Positions 20,899-30,562 of a stretch of DNA of 64,000 nt are shown in pieces. The notes beneath the pieces are model-generated. The model worked only from the letters and a program-made list of their open reading frames with translations, was not told the DNA's origin and ran no database searches. Source of the stretch: Mytilinidion resinicola (taxonomy: Eukaryota > Ascomycota > Dothideomycetes > Mytilinidiales > Mytilinidiaceae); NCBI RefSeq assembly GCF_010093595.1, contig NW_022985437.1, forward strand, positions 645,380 to 709,379. The letters are read 5' to 3'. How positions within the stretch are numbered: position 1 is the stretch's first letter; each line of letters starts with the position of its first letter. A program made the translations under genes and the position numbers.

Positions 20899-21741
20899 AT
20901 GGCTAGAAAAAACCCTACCCAGTCCAAGGCTCCGAAGTCTCCTGCGAGGAAGGTTGCCACGGGAAGAGTGTCCAAACCACCATCAGGAGAGGCTCCTCGC
21001 CGCAGCACTCTCCGCGGACGTCGCATTGAGGATGCCCCCTTCAACTTCAAAGGCTTACCTGCTAAGATTCGCAATATGGTCTACGACCACGTCCTTGAAA
21101 ATTGTGGCTACGTAACGAGCATGAGGAGATTCAAAAAGGTCACAAGCTGCAACATTTTAAGAGTAGACAAGCAAATTCATCGAGAAGCCGCTTATATCTT
21201 GGCTAAAGGGTCCATCGTCAGCATCCAACCTCTGAACAACCAACACGGCTTTGCGTCGATCGCAAAGACCGAAAATAATGCGCTTCAAAACTTCTTGAAG
21301 GTAGAATTCAAGAAAATGGAGTTTGGAAGATACGATCACCGTCGGTCGGCTACCGAGGCCCAAGTCGTTATGCGAATGCGTATGCTTGCGGACCTTAAGG
21401 AACGACTCACGATCTTCGTCGACGGATCCAACAACATGGAACCGCACTGCAAGCGATATGCCTCGGTCAACGTCTGGGACCTTCTCTGGAAGGGTCGTGG
21501 CGATGCCGAGTTGGAGCGGTGTGACGACGTTTTGGAGCAATGGTTGGAGTGTCTACGTATCATGCGATCGGATTCACACACTCACTGGAAAGTCATCACT
21601 CCAGCGTCTACCACAGCCGTTAGCTCGATTCGTTCTTATTGGCAACCTCATGCCTTTGATGTCATTTGGTCCCACCTTGGGGGATGGAACGCCATCGATG
21701 CAGCCTACAACGACTGGGGCTTCACCGTTGTGAGGGTTTAA
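20899..21741 (+). CDS. Fungal 2EXR/DUF7730-like protein, function unknown
   Basis: Single exon, 280 aa. A basic, low-complexity N-terminus (RKNPTQSKAPKSPARK) precedes the recognisable block FKGLPAKIRNMVYDHVL ... ILRVDKQIHREAAYIL. This F-box-like start (LPxKIRNxVYxxxL, then LRVxKQIHxEAxxxL) is common in large, lineage-expanded families of Dothideomycete proteins of unknown function. The rest has no motif I recognise. Two TATA-like boxes precede it. Family match is from memory; no activity is inferred. Confidence 0.75.
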   Translation: MARKNPTQSKAPKSPARKVATGRVSKPPSGEAPRRSTLRGRRIEDAPFNFKGLPAKIRNMVYDHVLENCGYVTSMRRFKKVTSCNILRVDKQIHREAAYILAKGSIVSIQPLNNQHGFASIAKTENNALQNFLKVEFKKMEFGRYDHRRSATEAQVVMRMRMLADLKERLTIFVDGSNNMEPHCKRYASVNVWDLLWKGRGDAELERCDDVLEQWLECLRIMRSDSHTHWKVITPASTTAVSSIRSYWQPHAFDVIWSHLGGWNAIDAAYNDWGFTVVRV

Positions 21742-22098
21742 GCTGGAATGAAGGATCATCGGAACGCCTGGAAGGCAAATGGACTTGCAAGATTGCCTAG
21801 TAAATCGATAATGGCCTTGAAATTGATTCTAGGATTGCTTCAATTTCTCTGGTGTTCGGACTTTGTTTACTTTCAGACATTGGATATTTTGGGGCTGCGG
21901 GCATGGCTAGGGGAAACAGCTTTTCTTGATGGTAATACTCACTATTCTTGACCTTCTATATTCTCGACATAGTCGGAATATCAATGAGGTAATCATAACA
22001 CGGATTTAACTTTCTGGTTCCACTCGTATGGTAGTAATCTTTGCTGTAGAAAGGTTCTAGTGAACATTTCAAAGTATTTCATTCACCATTGAATCGCC
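21742..22098. other. Intergenic
   Basis: 357 bp, AT-rich, nothing recognised. Confidence 0.4.
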
Positions 22099-22902
22099 AT
22101 GCCGTCGGCCCTAGCTCTTCCCGCACCTTTACATGTCCAGTTCTATCGAGGTCACCACACTACTTACCCACATCACTATGCCGTCACTCCTCCCAAACAT
22201 TCGATCCTCCAGCACTATCACTCCACCAACATGCACTCAACCAACATGCACTCAACCAACATGCACTCAACCAACATGGCCTCCACCACCTCGCGCTCCC
22301 CACACGCACACCCTGTACCGAAGCGTCGCCGTGTCTCTACTGCCGTTGAAGCGACTCACGCTGAAGCCGCCGGAAATTTCCCCGGTGGTGCTCAATCCCA
22401 GCCAAACACTCACCTCGGCCGCCAGGGATCAGGATCACTTCGTCGAGTCGGCTTAACTCCCCCGACTTCGTTCCGCAAGGTCCCCGGTATGGCCAAAGAC
22501 TCTCTAAAAGGTCTGCGTGTGCTCGGTCAAGACATGCACTCGACTATGAAGGCCATCAAGGAGGGTAGTGGCAAGATGAAGAAACAGAAGGTGTACAAGG
22601 TTCGCGAGGGTCCGAAGTACAAACATCTCCCAATGGTCTGCAATGGTGGAGCTGGTACGCATACATACGGCTTTCTGCAGTGACATTTACTAACGGTAGA
22701 TCAGTCATTACTCCCGCCCTGTTGGACTTTAGGAGCACTGGTGATATTACGAAGGAACTTCCGGGTTCTCGCAACGGCGGTACAGGTATGTCATGATAAT
22801 CTATTTCAATTGCTAGTAGCATACTTATTGCATGCAGAGTTCGACTCTTCTGATGACGAATGGGACATGTGCTCCGAGGACAGCGATTGGGATCGCGTCT
22901 AG
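22099..22902 (+). CDS. Orphan basic protein with HSTNM tandem repeat
   Basis: Exons 22099-22654, 22705-22785 and 22838-22902 join to 233 aa. Both introns have good donors (GTACGC, GTATGT); a TTACTAAC branch site lies 14 bases before the first acceptor. The protein has a His-rich N-terminus, four tandem copies of a five-residue HSTNM unit, a putative basic nuclear-type segment (PKRRRVS), a basic middle (KKQKVYKVREGPKYK) and an acidic C-terminal tail (DSSDDEWDMCSEDSDWDRV). No family is recognised. The exon tail is acidic and in frame across both introns, which supports the model. A start inside the repeat is possible. Confidence 0.62.
22220..22280 (+). repeat. 15-bp in-frame tandem repeat (HSTNM codons)
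   Basis: Four copies of a 15-bp unit (CAACATGCACTCAAC phase) encode repeated His-Ser-Thr-Asn-Met. Copies 2-4 are nearly identical, suggesting recent slippage. Confidence 0.85.
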
Positions 22903-23636
22903 GCGAAGGGGCGACGGCGACAATGTTATCGGATTCCCGGATACATTGTATGACACATTGTTAAATGTGGTAGTACAGTATATGCAAGCCCCTCTAGAGT
23001 AGGCCACGGGTTTGGCGTTATTCTTCAGTCTTCAATGGGGTAGACGATTCAATGGGCTTCTTCTTACTCAGACTTGCGACTATCATCGTGACTTCGTAGA
23101 AGTCAATAGAGAAACTTTATTATTTGAGATGAAAGCTTCCTGCCTTATGTTCATACGAACGTGCCTATCTCCTTTTGGGTAGTAAAGCTGATATTCCCAC
23201 GCCTTCGTCTAAGACTTCTCTTCGACAGCAGTGCCTTCAATTGCATTACGTTCGCCCATTATCCGATCGTCCTCTCTTAAACAATCCCATGACCCTCCTA
23301 GATCTAAATATGTGTATAAATGACGGCTAACTTCAGCAATTTTCATTGTGAAAGTGTACCTACCCCTTTCACAATGCTCAATGTACACCTCATATGACCC
23401 CTTTCACTTCATTGCGACATTTACTAAAGGACATGAATCACTGTGAAGGCAATGAACAATGATGTCCGGACGTGTATATAGATCTCCTCGAACTTTATTC
23501 AGTAAAAAGCTGCATTCCCGAGCCACTGAACGCTTTCACCACCAACAGCACCGCCACAAGTTCAAAGTAGAAGTCTCGGACTACCACCACCACCACCACC
23601 ACTCACAGTCCCAACATCAAGGTGGGAATCTTGTCC
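22903..23636. other. Intergenic with TATA-like element and CAC microsatellite
   Basis: 734 bp. TATATA at 23475 lies about 162 bp before the next start. A run of CAC/ACC triplets at about 23583-23602 lies in the leader. Confidence 0.45.
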
Positions 23637-24047
23637 ATGCTCCCTAGCAGACGCGAGAAGTTGGGTCTCAAGCGAGTTCCAGATGCAGGAGCGGGTACGG
23701 TGAAGCCCCCATCCCCCTCCGCACCCCGCAAGTCGATGGGGGGCTATGTTCAAGGGACCAACATCCCCTTGGGTGATTCCCAGGCGCAAACAGTGAGCAC
23801 CACCGGATATCTTGCATGCGTGGCCGAATTCGCCATGGAATCCTGCTATAGCAATGTCAAGAATTTGGCAGCGTCGGCTAAGGGCTCCGTGGCGGCCATT
23901 GTCTCCTCCGGAATGAAAAATAGTGAGTCGAATGGGACCTCAGAATCTGGTGCTGTTACTAACGAAGCTTCAGAGCAATACGGAGTGGCTATACACACTC
24001 TAGAAGCTGTTGATGAGGATGACTTCGTCGTTGTCACTAGGAACTAG
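23637..24047 (+). CDS. Small orphan protein
   Basis: Single open frame of 136 aa from the ATG at 23637 (MLPSRREKLGLKRVPDAG). Basic, Pro/Ser-rich first half, then a more hydrophobic, Ala-rich segment (VAEFAMESCYSNVKNLAASAKG, split here for length), ending acidic (AVDEDDFVVVTRN). No family recognised. Preceded by a TATA-like element and flanked by other orphan genes. An upstream exon cannot be excluded. Confidence 0.5.
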   Translation: MLPSRREKLGLKRVPDAGAGTVKPPSPSAPRKSMGGYVQGTNIPLGDSQAQTVSTTGYLACVAEFAMESCYSNVKNLAASAKGSVAAIVSSGMKNSESNGTSESGAVTNEASEQYGVAIHTLEAVDEDDFVVVTRN

Positions 24048-24485
24048 CTACGGTGGACGGCATCTTGAGCATCGTTTGGGGGTTTTTCTGTCCGGAGTTG
24101 TCTTTCTGAGTAGATAGAGATTGCATTTGCAACCTACCCTGCGTCTTATTATCTTCGATTCTCGTAATTATTGCACAACTTTCCCCACAGCACGTGGACT
24201 ATGAAATCTCCACCCTAGTGACCATGAAGTTAGTAATCTGTGCGTTTTTGAGCAGCAACAAGGCGCCCACTTACCTCCAAATGACTAGTAATTCACTCCA
24301 ACAGCTTCTGATGGCTAGCGTAGGATCCAATAAACCCAAATTTCCCTCTAATACTTTCATTAACTGACCATTGCGTGAACCTGCATCAACGTGCCACTCC
24401 CCACCAACAACCACCAGTGCCACCTCTCCCAAAAGCGTAAGCAATAACACCCCTCAATCATTCCCCTAACAACCCAATTAGATAG
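24048..24485. other. Intergenic, probably holding an unresolved 5' exon
   Basis: A CTAAC branch-like motif and AG acceptors near 24480-24500 suggest that the next gene begins with an exon in this stretch; I could not fix it. An ATGGCTAGC|GTAGGA site near 24314 is one weak possibility. Confidence 0.35.
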
Positions 24486-25064
24486 CCCTCCACCCTGCAG
24501 GCTCCTACTAGGTCCTCTCCGTCGACGCCCGTCAACCCAGAGTCTCCAGACAAGTACCACACTCCCCTGCCCGACCCCAACGCGCGCACCCCAGAAGACC
24601 AGCTCTTTCCATCCGTCTTAGACCTCCTTGCCCGCACCCAAGAACTCGAACCCCCCGCGCCAGTCCCCAACGCACCTCCAGCCTCGCAGGCCCCAACGGA
24701 CCACGCCGCAAACATATCCAGCATCGGCGCCTCCACATGGGCCGAGATGGCCGCCGAACTAAACGAACGGCTTGACGCAAGCGGTGAGGTCGAGTACGAT
24801 AGCCCCTTTACAGAAATTGACGAGGATTGGATTCGGGAGGTTGGGATTGGAAAAGGTCAGCCAATGACGGCGGAGAACTTGGCGAGATTGGAGGCGGCTT
24901 ATGCCGCTGGGAAGGCTTCGGATCAGCAGGAGCAGGTTGATGGAGCTAGGAAGAAAGTGGATCTTTACGGCGGCCCGCCGAAGACGCTTTCGCTTGGCAG
25001 TATTCCGGAGACCGAGGAGGGGGAGGAGAGGGAGACGTGCTCGCTTCGTAGCATACGGTCGTAG
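24486..25064 (+). CDS. Orphan acidic protein, 5' exon unresolved
   Basis: The frame is open from just after a stop at 24483 to the stop at 25064. It reads as protein-like throughout: Pro/Ser-rich start, LFPSVLDLLARTQELEPP, then STWAEMAAELNERLD, FTEIDEDWIREVGIGKG and MTAENLARLEAAYAAGK. The first ATG in frame is at 24747, which would waste the well-formed upstream part, so a spliced 5' exon ending before an acceptor near 24480-24500 is likely. Helical, acidic, no recognised domain. Confidence 0.5.
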   Translation, partial: PSTLQAPTRSSPSTPVNPESPDKYHTPLPDPNARTPEDQLFPSVLDLLARTQELEPPAPVPNAPPASQAPTDHAANISSIGASTWAEMAAELNERLDASGEVEYDSPFTEIDEDWIREVGIGKGQPMTAENLARLEAAYAAGKASDQQEQVDGARKKVDLYGGPPKTLSLGSIPETEEGEERETCSLRSIRS

Positions 25065-25710
25065 ATGTGGTGGATGTTCTCTGGGTGAATGTTGCAAGGG
25101 CAGATGACTCCTCTGTAGAGCATGGACAACCAGCCGGTGGCTCAGGGAGAGTAGTGGTGGTGTATTCCTATGGCTATCGATATAGGTGATGATGGATGAG
25201 ACTATTCTTTCTGGCCAGATAGAGCGATGAACTCTTGGCGAACTGAAATACTAGCGTGGGTTTGTATGTGTACTCATTAAGATACCATTGCGTATATGCA
25301 TCGACTATGTGTTCACGATTGCTTGTCCTCGTAGGCAGATAGGTCGTCACATACAGTCACGTGGCAGTCAAGTGACAACTCACTAGTAGCTACTCGAGAA
25401 CATTCACCGCATTTTAAGAAATCCGGTTCTACCCGCGGAGGTTTAACGGGCATAGGGTACCTGGCGGCATTGTGAGTTCACTTGACAACGTTATATAAGC
25501 ACGATAATAACTCACTGTAGGGCTGGGGATACACTTTGTGCTCTCACATTGCGGTGAATCCTGAAGACTCAGAGGCATATAAAGTCCTCCACTTTTCATC
25601 TTCGAGGGATACACATCAACAACCACTTGATACCTCTACCTACACTCACCAACATAACCACCCGCATTTCAACTCAACAACAAACCATTATCAATACCCA
25701 CAACCAGAAG
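25065..25710. other. Intergenic: promoter with TATA box
   Basis: 646 bp. ATATAAAG at 25577-25584 lies about 130 bp before the next start; the leader is CAA/ACC-rich as in many fungal 5' UTRs. Confidence 0.5.
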
Positions 25711-26568
25711 ATGCCGGCTCCATCGGCTCTCAACACGGCCATGTCTATCTCCGCTTACGACCGCGGCCAGCTACGGCACGGCCCACGCCTAGACATTATC
25801 AACGCCGAAGGCCAAGTAGTTATGGCACGACTGAGCGCGAACCTGGTCGCACACTACTCTTCTACTGTTCGTCAACATATGAAGACAGTGGGCAACGAGA
25901 AGGGCCAACCCAAACTTACTTTCGAACTCCGACCAGGATCGGCAGAAATTCAAGGCTTGAAGCAAGTCCACGATTGGATGGTGCTAAGCATGGCCACTAC
26001 TCCAACCGTAATCAAGGCCCCAAAAAACCTCGTTAGCGCGATCTTTTTGGCTCGAGCACTCTTCGCCCTCGGAATGCGAGTGGACGCAATCAACGTTGAC
26101 CGCTTCGCCGAAGACAAACTTCGAAAGATCTTGCACCCGATGCATGTCAAAGAACTCTGGGAGCAGATCCCGCGTGATACAAAATACGTGCATATGCTCG
26201 TTGAGAACCTTGTCCGCTTTGGCCGAGAGGACAAGCTTTGCAAGGAGACAATCACTTACATCCGAACTCATAACGAGCTTTTCGACCGCTTGAAGAGCCC
26301 GGAACTGAACGATAGCCTGCTCGCAAAGAAGGAATCTCCACAAGAGTTTCGCGCGCGAAAGGATGCTCTTGAGGGGAAGGGAAAAGAAAACAACGCCGCT
26401 CGGATCCAGGCACAGAAGGCCAAAGCGGCTCGCGAAAAGGCTGCGAAGGCTGCGAAGGCCGAGGCCGAGAGCTTCGAGAACGACCCAAGGAACCACGCAG
26501 GTGGTGCTTGGGAGAAAGAGCTCCTACCTGGTCAACAGACTCGTTCCGGATTCCAATATCGCGGATAG
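25711..26568 (+). CDS. Orphan protein, weakly BTB-like, with Ala/Lys-rich tail
   Basis: Single exon, 285 aa, from the ATG at 25711. The N-terminal half has the look of a divergent fungal BTB/POZ-like fold: PRLDIINAEGQVVMARLS, then KLTFELRPGSAEIQGLKQ and a helical block VSAIFLARALFALGMRVDA. The C-terminal part is a charged helix (ARIQAQKAKAAREKAAKAAK). No catalytic motif. The BTB comparison is weak and from pattern only. Confidence 0.62.
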   Translation: MPAPSALNTAMSISAYDRGQLRHGPRLDIINAEGQVVMARLSANLVAHYSSTVRQHMKTVGNEKGQPKLTFELRPGSAEIQGLKQVHDWMVLSMATTPTVIKAPKNLVSAIFLARALFALGMRVDAINVDRFAEDKLRKILHPMHVKELWEQIPRDTKYVHMLVENLVRFGREDKLCKETITYIRTHNELFDRLKSPELNDSLLAKKESPQEFRARKDALEGKGKENNAARIQAQKAKAAREKAAKAAKAEAESFENDPRNHAGGAWEKELLPGQQTRSGFQYRG

Positions 26569-26901
26569 GCAATCGACATCTTCGACGCCTGATCATGGAC
26601 AATTAGCGCATGTTCGCGACCGTCGGACATAGCTCACAAGCCTGTGTACGACTACATGGCTGATACTCTGGAGCAGTAGACATTCTACTTCTCACACAAT
26701 GAAATCCTTTTCTAACAACACTTCCCGAATATCTGACGTGATTCGCAACGTCTGAATGAACCATGTGACTAACCTTTGTATTCTCTGCGAGGCCATGATC
26801 TGCCATAGGGCTAAGCTTGAAGCAAGCTCGTCGTGGCGTACCTTGGACATGTGTCGCTGCAAGTTCTGGAAAAGATATGGTGAAAGCGCACGCCAGCCAC
26901 T
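26569..26901. other. Intergenic, convergent 3' flanks
   Basis: 333 bp between convergent genes, nothing recognised. Confidence 0.4.
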
Positions 26902-28882
26902 TCAATGGCCGTTCCACTCCCAAACTTCCTCTAGCTGCGACCTAGCCGCCTTGGTAGGCCACCCATGTCGCGTTTCGGTTTTGATGAGCATTTCACGAAG
27001 CTGTGACTGATCTTGACGATTTGTGAACCGATCTCCAACTGTCAGAAATCAGCATTGATATGATATAACGTTTGGATAGACCGACCGAGAGCTATCGCAA
27101 AGCATGCAACCAAACTAGCGGGGAAAGCTCTTTCGTTGGAAAGGGCAACCCCGACAAGAGTGCGGACGTCCTCCTGAACTTGGATCTGAGTCCTATGTTA
27201 GCAACTGACTGTGCTGCATAATGACTTTGAGAGTAGGCGCACATCTACTTCCATCTTGGCCTTCTTGTGCGCTGGTCCGAGTTGTGGGATGGTTGGATTA
27301 TGGACTACGAGAAGGACACGAGCTAGGATGTTGTACTGTCGCCCCATAACTACTTCGATATTAGCGCCATGTGAGCATAGAGACCATGAGTGACTCGCCG
27401 TGTGCATCGGCGTGGCAACGAATATCAGGAAAATTACGACCACTACCATCTCGATCTCGCCGATAGAAGAACTCGACAAATGAGTCGGGCCTCCGCTTTC
27501 GCCATGACTCATTCTCTTCCATAAGCCGGTTGAATCGTGATATGGAGTGCTTTCCTTCACCAAATGCGAAGTGTATAACATCGCCAACGTGGGCAATCGT
27601 TCGGTCAGCCCACGTGGAGTCATTGGCAGGTTCTATGGATCTATCTGCTTCGAATATATGCAGCTGAAAAGGTCTCTGGGTCATCAAGGATATCCAAAGC
27701 TCTTGCCGGAATGCGGCCCAATAAATTGCTTGCCTGAAGCTTGTGTCGACTGGATTAAGATCATATCGCCGTTGGACTGCTCGGAGGATAGCATGGGTGC
27801 CAAACAAATGACTCCGAGGGTCATCACCAGTTATTGGGATATTGAGTTCCTCAAGAAGTCGGAGGATGATAGTAGCTGCAAGAAGTGATTCGTCATTAAT
27901 TGCAACGCTGTCATTTAGGGCAGGTATGAGTGTCTGGAGGCAGGTTTGGTAGTACCGGTCCGCTACGAAAGTGTTGAATGAGGACGTGCGACTTAAGTGA
28001 CGAGCTGATAAAGCCATTATGGCGTTGAAGAGTGTAATGTTACTTCTAGCCCGTTGGGGTACTTCGAACGTAAAGTGCTTCAGTGCATCGCACATATCAA
28101 ACTAGTCTTCTATTAAGTCATAGCATATGTAACTTTCAATGCAAAAGTGATGCAGGAGTATTGCTTACGAAAAGAGCAACATGGTCAATGTAATGACCCA
28201 TCAGCATTGCTTCCTGGTCATTTTCAAGGGGCCAGAATCCGGTAGGTGTAGAATTGTGGTGGCCACTTGGCGGGCGGCTCCTTGCAATGTCCTCATCGCT
28301 ATTATGACGGGCAACTAGATTCGCTGGAGAGTGTGAGATGGGCGGAGGCGGTCCACTCAGCACGTTTAGCTGAATAGGGGACTCTGAATTAAGTAAAGAC
28401 GAAACTGGAATGGCTTCTGCCGATATGACCGTGCCAAAGGGGCTACTACTAAAAGTTTGAAAGTCGAGGGGCGGAGACTCTCTGCTCGGTGCCACGAATC
28501 CAGGCTCATATTGTGACCGGACATCATCAGTCTCGTCAAAGAAATCGACTCAATTCCATGTCAGCGCAACCGAAAGTGTCAACTCTGGAGCCCCAAAATA
28601 CTGACTGGTCCGAGGAAGAGTTATCCACTTCTGGTCTTTCTTAAATGCCTTCTGAATGGAAGATCGCCTGAATCTTGGGCCAGTCTCGTAGACACACCGC
28701 TCGCCTGCCTTCTGACATTGACTGCACTTAGGCGTTTTGCCATTACCTGGGAGCTGTTAGCCTCGCAATGGCCTAGATGTGGCACCTTTTTCTTACATTT
28801 GTGATGGCGTACCCGACAGCGATTGCTGGAAGAGTCAGCTGCATTAGAGCATCACCGGACGAGCTGGCACTGACCATGGCAT
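26902..28882 (-). CDS. Zn(II)2Cys6 fungal transcription factor
   Basis: Eight exons: 28882-28875, 28825-28797, 28746-28606, 28548-28169, 28101-27399, 27352-27243, 27185-27086 and 27038-26902, joining to 535 aa. Exons 1-3 assemble a perfect binuclear cluster, C-x2-C-x6-C-x6-C-x2-C-x6-C (C3, C6, C13, C20, C23, C30: MPCNRCRVRHHKC, then CSQCQKAGERC). A Ser/Pro linker precedes a regulatory region with NAIMALSARHLSR, AATIILRLLEELN, WAAFRQELWIS and a WPTKAARSQLEE end, as in fungal regulators of this class. Exon 1 is only 8 bp and exon 2 only 29 bp. The intron at 27353-27398 is GC-AG. Nuclear. It shares a 302-bp promoter with the PhyH dioxygenase. Confidence 0.85.
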
Positions 28883-29184
28883 CACGATTTAAGAGGGTGG
28901 AGTTAGGAGCGGGCGGCGCGAATTGCCCTTTGGACGACTAAAGTGATGAATCGCGGCTATGGGATTAGGATGTACGTTGAAAAGTGCGGGGAGGACGAGC
29001 CAATGATTGCCGTGCTAACGCAATCGTGTCTTAGCGAGGAAATCCGACCCGCATGCAGTGACTGCATGATGATTGATAAGAAGCTCCAATGATCTATATG
29101 TGTATCTCTATTTGACACTCAATAATGCGAACTATCGAAACTGGTATCAAGCTGTAAAGTTCTGACTTCTCTCCCTTTTTCGTC
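28883..29184. promoter_or_regulatory. Divergent promoter shared by Zn2Cys6 regulator and PhyH dioxygenase
   Basis: 302 bp between two start codons facing apart. CGG/CCG half-sites, the usual targets of Zn2Cys6 proteins, may lie here, but I could not fix a convincing spaced pair. Confidence 0.5.
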
Positions 29185-30314
29185 ATGCCTCACGCAGAGC
29201 AATTCCCACCCACCCCCGAGTCACTATTCGTGAACGACGGTCCTCTGGCAGCGGATCAAGTAGGATTACTACGGGCGTCAAACCCAGACCTCCCTCTCGA
29301 AGAGCTGCGTCAACGATATGAAGAAGACGGATATCTATTCCTCAAAGGCCTGCTCCCCCGCCAGGACGTCCTCAAAGCCAGGGAAGAATACTTCAAGCTT
29401 CTCTCCCCAAGTGGAGTCCTGAAGGATGGTACAGCCCCAGTCGATGGCATCTTCAATGAGCAAAACGATCCACATGATTATCCTGGCATTGGTGCTGGAG
29501 CTGCAGACGGCAACGGCAAACCTGGCGGAGAGAAAGCAGAGAAGTTTGTCGATCTGGCATTGCAAGCTCATTACGAGACTTGGTACAAGGAGGACTTCTG
29601 CAAGCACCCGGTGCTCCGGGATTTGATTGCAAAATTGACAGGGTGGGGGGAGAGTACGCTTGGAGTACGCAGAAGCTTGCTGCGGAATAATACGCCTGGA
29701 AACAAGGCGATTGGAGTCCATTATGATCAGATATTCCTCCGACATGGCGAGCCTACAAGCGTCACGGCTTGGGTTCCGATGGGTGATGTTTCTTTGAGTG
29801 GTGGCGGCCTCATTTATCTTGAGAAAGGTTCAGTACTGCGAGTATTTCCGTATTGAAAATGCTAACCTTTACAGGGTACACGCTTGGAAGAGAAGTCGAA
29901 GACACCTTCACGAAAAAGGCTAGAGAATGCGGGATGTCAGATGAGGAGGCTAGAAACGCTTTCAATCAAAACATGCTGTCAACAGGCTTGCTGGCCGATG
30001 GACCAGCGGAATATGCACGCCGGTTCGATCGTCGATGGCTGGTAACTGCGTATGAGGCGGGGGATGTCGTGCTACATACGCCATTTGCGGTGAGTTCGAG
30101 GATGGATTGTAAGGAAGTGCGCTGACTAGAGCCTAGATACACGCTTCGACAATCAACCAGGACCCTCAGAATGTGATTAGACTCGGAACTGATTTACGTT
30201 TCGTTGACTCTAGTCGACCATGGGATACTGTATGTGTGCAAGCCCTTTATCTAATCAGAAACTAATCGATCACAGCGATGGGACAAAGATTATTCCTTTA
30301 ATGATGGCGTCTGA
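29185..30314 (+). CDS. Phytanoyl-CoA dioxygenase (PhyH) family oxygenase
   Basis: Exons 29185-29827, 29875-30089, 30137-30229 and 30276-30314 give 329 aa. PhyH-type Fe(II)/2-oxoglutarate features: YEEDGYLFLKGLL near the N-terminus, the first two iron ligands in GVHYDQIF (H179, D181), TSVTAWVPMGDVSLSGGGLIYLE, and the distal His in FAIHAST (about H288) followed by NVIRLGTDLRFVDSSRPWDTRW (2-oxoglutarate Arg region). All ligands are present, so the protein should be active as an oxygenase; the substrate is unknown. Divergent from the Zn2Cys6 regulator, its likely controller by position. Confidence 0.87.
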
Positions 30315-30562
30315 ATACCGAAATAATAGTTTGGAATTTTGACATCCGTTTCATGTTAAACTCCGTACTTTTTTGCTCTATTGTGTTGAGAACTCGCCTT
30401 CTAATAAAAGCGTAAATCAGGTCGTAGTACTATGCATACGCTCTAGTCTCTAAGCATTTCCAACGCCATTAAGCTGCAAATGGGTATCCGCTCCTCACCA
30501 GATAGTATCGCCTTGGTCCATAATCCAAAAGTAGCGCCTTGGTCCAAATGGACCGATCAAAA

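Noticed and set aside
23459..23647. His-rich small frame (run of His)
   Set aside because: A CAC microsatellite in the leader of the next gene explains it.
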